DNA of 64,000 nucleotides from Liolophura sinensis. Lineage: Eukaryota > Mollusca > Polyplacophora > Chitonida > Chitonidae. A model generated the notes under the pieces. It had not been told where the DNA came from. It was given only the letters and a program-made list of their open reading frames with translations, and ran no database searches. The stretch spans positions 85,170,644 through 85,234,643 of the forward strand of contig NC_088295.1 of NCBI RefSeq assembly GCF_032854445.1. The letters run 5' to 3'. The position numbers were made by a program, and so were the translations under genes. Shown here one piece after another: positions 47,411 through 64,000 of the stretch (the stretch's first letter is position 1; every line of letters begins with the position of its first letter).

Positions 47411-48509
47411 CCTATCAAGTTGACCCAAAATGTAAATAAACATAAATAAAACAGTTATACACTAAATAAAGTATTGAATTTTAAAACTCCAAATGATTTA
47501 GTTTAGTTCTCGCTTTTCTTTGTGATGTAGTAAATTACAAATATGAACAATAAATATGAATTATATAAGGATTTACTGACATCAACATGCTGTCATTCTC
47601 GTGGTAAGTTAACATTAGTATAGTTAACAACGAAGCTATTTGTACAAATCATGTGCACTGAGTTTTACAAACTGAGTGAACTAACTAACAGCTTACTGAA
47701 TAAATAACGTTATGTATATATCCGCTATTGTAGGCATAAGCCACTGAACAAACCGATAAGACAGTAATGGAGCGATGAGTTTGTAGACAATGTACACGCA
47801 TGCCACCTCAGATAAGGGTATGATGTCACATAAAAAGTGATTTTTGGTAAAAGTATACTTGTGGTTTGAAATGCCCCTACCTCACAAAGAAATGCACATA
47901 AAATAAGATTGCATGGAGATCAGCAATTACCCGTTTAAAATTAGTTACAGCACGACGAAGTAGAGATAGCCCCAGATTAAATTCAAATAGACAAAAACAC
48001 AGCATATGTGTCACAGTTGACATTTAAAGAGACTATTCTGGGATTTTGGGCCAAAAAACTATCGGTGAAATTTAATCGAATTTTTGCTATTATTTTTGAA
48101 TAGCCTGAATAATTACGTTTCATAAAATACATGTATCAGCCTTGTATGTGCACGTGTTATCATTTATAATTCGATAATAATTTTTTTTTTAAATTTATAA
48201 GGCTTAATAATAATTTCACCTGACCAGCGAATATGGATTTTTCGCCAGAATCTCTCCCATATACATGTACGTATACAATAAACTTCATAAACTTCTGGAA
48301 CACGTGACGTGACTCATCGCTAGAGCGTCTTCCGTGGGAAATCATCATGGCCATGTAAAATCTTAGTGCTGGCGCTGGATTGAGCATAAATATCGGGATG
48401 GCCGCAGGCAGCATTTATAAACCCAGTACGTTACGACATATCGTGTACTCTCTATATTATCACTTTCACACCTAACATGTCGAAATATCACATGGTGTTT
48501 TGTACAAAT
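47411..48509. other. intergenic, nothing recognised
   Basis: AT-rich sequence with small open frames only. No splice-supported exon or repeat match was found. Confidence 0.5.
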
Positions 48510-48732
48510 TTATATATTTATTTATTTGATAAGTGTTTTACGCCGTAATAAGGAATATCTCGCTTATACGACGTCAGCCGGCATTATAGGAGAAAACCGC
48601 GCAGAGCCTAAGGGACCCCCCCCCCCCCACCCCCAATATGACCGGAGAGGAAGACAGCATGAACTGGAACTGAAGTCATAGCGACCGCACTGGTGAAAGG
48701 CTCTTGAGTTTATTGGGCCGCGCTGGCACGCC
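48510..48732 (-). mobile_element. tRNA-derived SINE, reverse copy with poly-C expansion
   Basis: The tail TTATTTGATAAGTGTTTTAC, the body ACGACGTCAGCCGGCATTAT and the reversed box B region (AACTGAAGTCATAGCGACCG) are recognisable. The GGGGAAACCC segment of the consensus has become a C-rich run (48616-48634). Confidence 0.8.
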
Positions 48733-49527
48733 AGGCACACTGCAGAGGTAAATGTAGCTGAGGCTATGGTTGTTGCGTCCATTGTGACTCGAAATCACTT
48801 ACATCCATGTAGCAGATCAATACCCATCGCTAATAAAAATGTATTGACAGTTTTCATCCCAACTTGGTCAGTTCTTCTCTGTGTAGTCTTATACTAATAA
48901 TATATATGGAAGTCTATGGAAGGTTATGTGAAAGATTAGGAAAACAATCAGGCCTATTCTAACAAGTTTTATTATAACATACATAGGCCTAGCTGATAAT
49001 AAACTATTTCAGTAACATAACACAACGCCGTCTGTATGTGGTTGTATTATGAACAGCCATTTATTCCCCTCTAGTATTAGGGTTACACTTAAAACATATA
49101 CAACTGATTGTGTGAGGCCTCGAGAGTAGCTAATCCTCCATAGGTATAAATGCGCTCAAAATTACTACACATACAAGTCTAAAGCATGTGCAATGCCTAC
49201 AGCATTGTTTGGCGAGATTCGATACATCGCTTTTTTTAAATTTTGTTTCATTGAAAGATGCTTTGTGCAGTGACTATGGGAAGGCAGATCCAGAGCACCT
49301 AATAAACCAATAGGTGAATTGAACCTCATAAAGTAGTAAACTGTGTCCAAAGTGTGGTGAATAAATGAACAGCGATTTACATTCCCCATCACGCATTCAG
49401 GGGAGTTAACTGCTACATGGACATTGTCTTACAGCATTTACTGGTACCGTGTAAGAGTGCAAGGTGCGTGGTCTAAGTAACAGTAACACCAGTTACAGCA
49501 AAAGGAAGAGAAACGTTCAGTATAACC
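48733..49527. other. upstream region of the LDH2-family gene
   Basis: This should contain the promoter and 5' UTR of the plus-strand dehydrogenase. No TATA box close to 49528 stands out and no other gene is seen. Confidence 0.45.
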
Positions 49528-63099
<13,572 letters not shown>

Positions 63100-63176
63100 C
63101 CGGAAGGAATTTAATCGTTATAATGAAACGTGCTTTCACCCCGTTAACTGAAGGGAGTTTTCGAAGGTATATCAAA

Positions 63177-63182
63177 AATAAA
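63177..63182 (+). terminator. candidate poly(A) signal of the LDH2 gene
   Basis: AATAAA 78 bp after the TAG stop, followed by an A-rich stretch. Confidence 0.55.
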
Positions 63183-63929
63183 AAAAAAACTTAGGATGAC
63201 GTGTTTGTTGAGTCGGCCGCGAAGACGCGTTTTCTATGAGACAGTATTAACGATGATCATGTATGATGTTCAACCATGTGTGTTGTCAATAATACTCATA
63301 CCATATGTACTCAGCACATTGAGATGTATATTAATTTCTTGTGTACAGAAATATAGATATTACTGCGCCACGATGCTGCGATAAAATTCGTCGCGAAGTT
63401 TGTTTGTTTTTTTTTTTCATTTTGACAGAATCACGAGTATTCAAACCTAAAACACATTATCATTATTGCAACATCATGAGTCTGAGTTCAGTTCGTGTAC
63501 TCATGTATAGTTTGAGTTCCTGGTGAGGGAGGCTTATATAATCAGCGTTGTCAGATAGAGAGTTATACCATGGATTAAGGTCGTCAATATCAATCGCAGG
63601 TTATGCATACTCTAGACAGAAATACTGTTTTTTTGGGTTGATGGGGGTGTGTTTGTGGGGGAGAGGGGGGGCAGGATGTGAAATCATATATAGTTGTTGG
63701 ACTGCATCCTCTGATACTGTGCTGATAACAGCGGATACTTTTCAACAAGGTGAAGTAAGTTAGTGTACTTAATAAAAAAATACTGCCTATATAGTATTGC
63801 AATTACTTATTACTATTGCCTGTTTGCACAGCACGTCACCCTGCTGCGAATTTGTACTTAGTATTAAAGTGATCAGTGTATATCCAAGCTTCCCAGCCCA
63901 TGCGAAGAATCGTGCTTGACTGCTATTAG
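63183..63929. other. 3' flank of the LDH2 gene
   Basis: AT-rich sequence with a G-rich patch near 63640-63673. No gene is supported; short open frames lack domains. Confidence 0.5.
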
Positions 63930-64000
63930 TGTTTATATCTCTGATTTGTGTTTAACACCATACTCAAGAATATTTCACTTCTATATATGACGGCGTTTGT
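63930..64000 (-). mobile_element. SINE, reverse, cut by the window edge
   Basis: TTTGTGTTTAACACCATACT then CAAGAATATTTCACTT and GACGGCG match the start of the reversed SINE tail. The remainder lies beyond base 64000. Confidence 0.75.

Overview
This window is animal nuclear DNA. It has multi-exon genes with GT-AG introns of several kilobases, long noncoding tracts, (AT)n microsatellites, minisatellites, SINEs and MITE-like elements. The gene set and the many CATGTA-rich tracts fit a lophotrochozoan invertebrate such as a mollusc or brachiopod. No species can be named from the sequence alone.

Layout. At 45-5646 (+) are the last two coding exons of a Distal-less (Dlx) homeobox gene. About 25 kb without recognisable genes follows, holding diverged repeats, SINEs, a 573-bp TTAA-ended element (23766-24338), a 40-bp minisatellite (26007-26486) and an unusual cluster of repeated short motifs (29644-29886). 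At 31205-32012 (-) is a two-exon gene, too short to show as a long ORF, for a 100-residue secreted peptide. It carries two modules with identical cysteine spacing and a C-terminal amidation signal; this is the most novel item here. At 36322-38650 (-) is a second NK-like homeobox gene that best fits Nedx ('next to Distal-less'). It has an eh1 Groucho-binding motif and the same homeodomain intron position as Dlx. At 40788-43245 (-) is a three-exon major facilitator transporter of the nodulin-like type. From 43.3 to 49.5 kb lies a repeat-rich spacer with a 65-bp satellite organised as a five-unit higher-order repeat, flanked by diverged direct duplications.

From 49528 to 63099 (+) runs a complete 12-exon gene for an LDH2/MDH2-type NAD(P)-dependent 2-hydroxyacid dehydrogenase (363 aa). 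Its introns hold a decayed LINE reverse transcriptase, two related tandem arrays, SINEs, two MITEs and, in intron 3 on the opposite strand, a complete intronless small heat-shock protein gene (157 aa) with its own TATA box and heat-shock elements.

The two homeobox genes are probably an old syntenic pair. The metabolic, transport, chaperone and peptide genes look like independent neighbours. Exon boundaries were read by eye from splice signals and reading-frame continuity, so each gene model is a prediction; the frames close exactly for all five.
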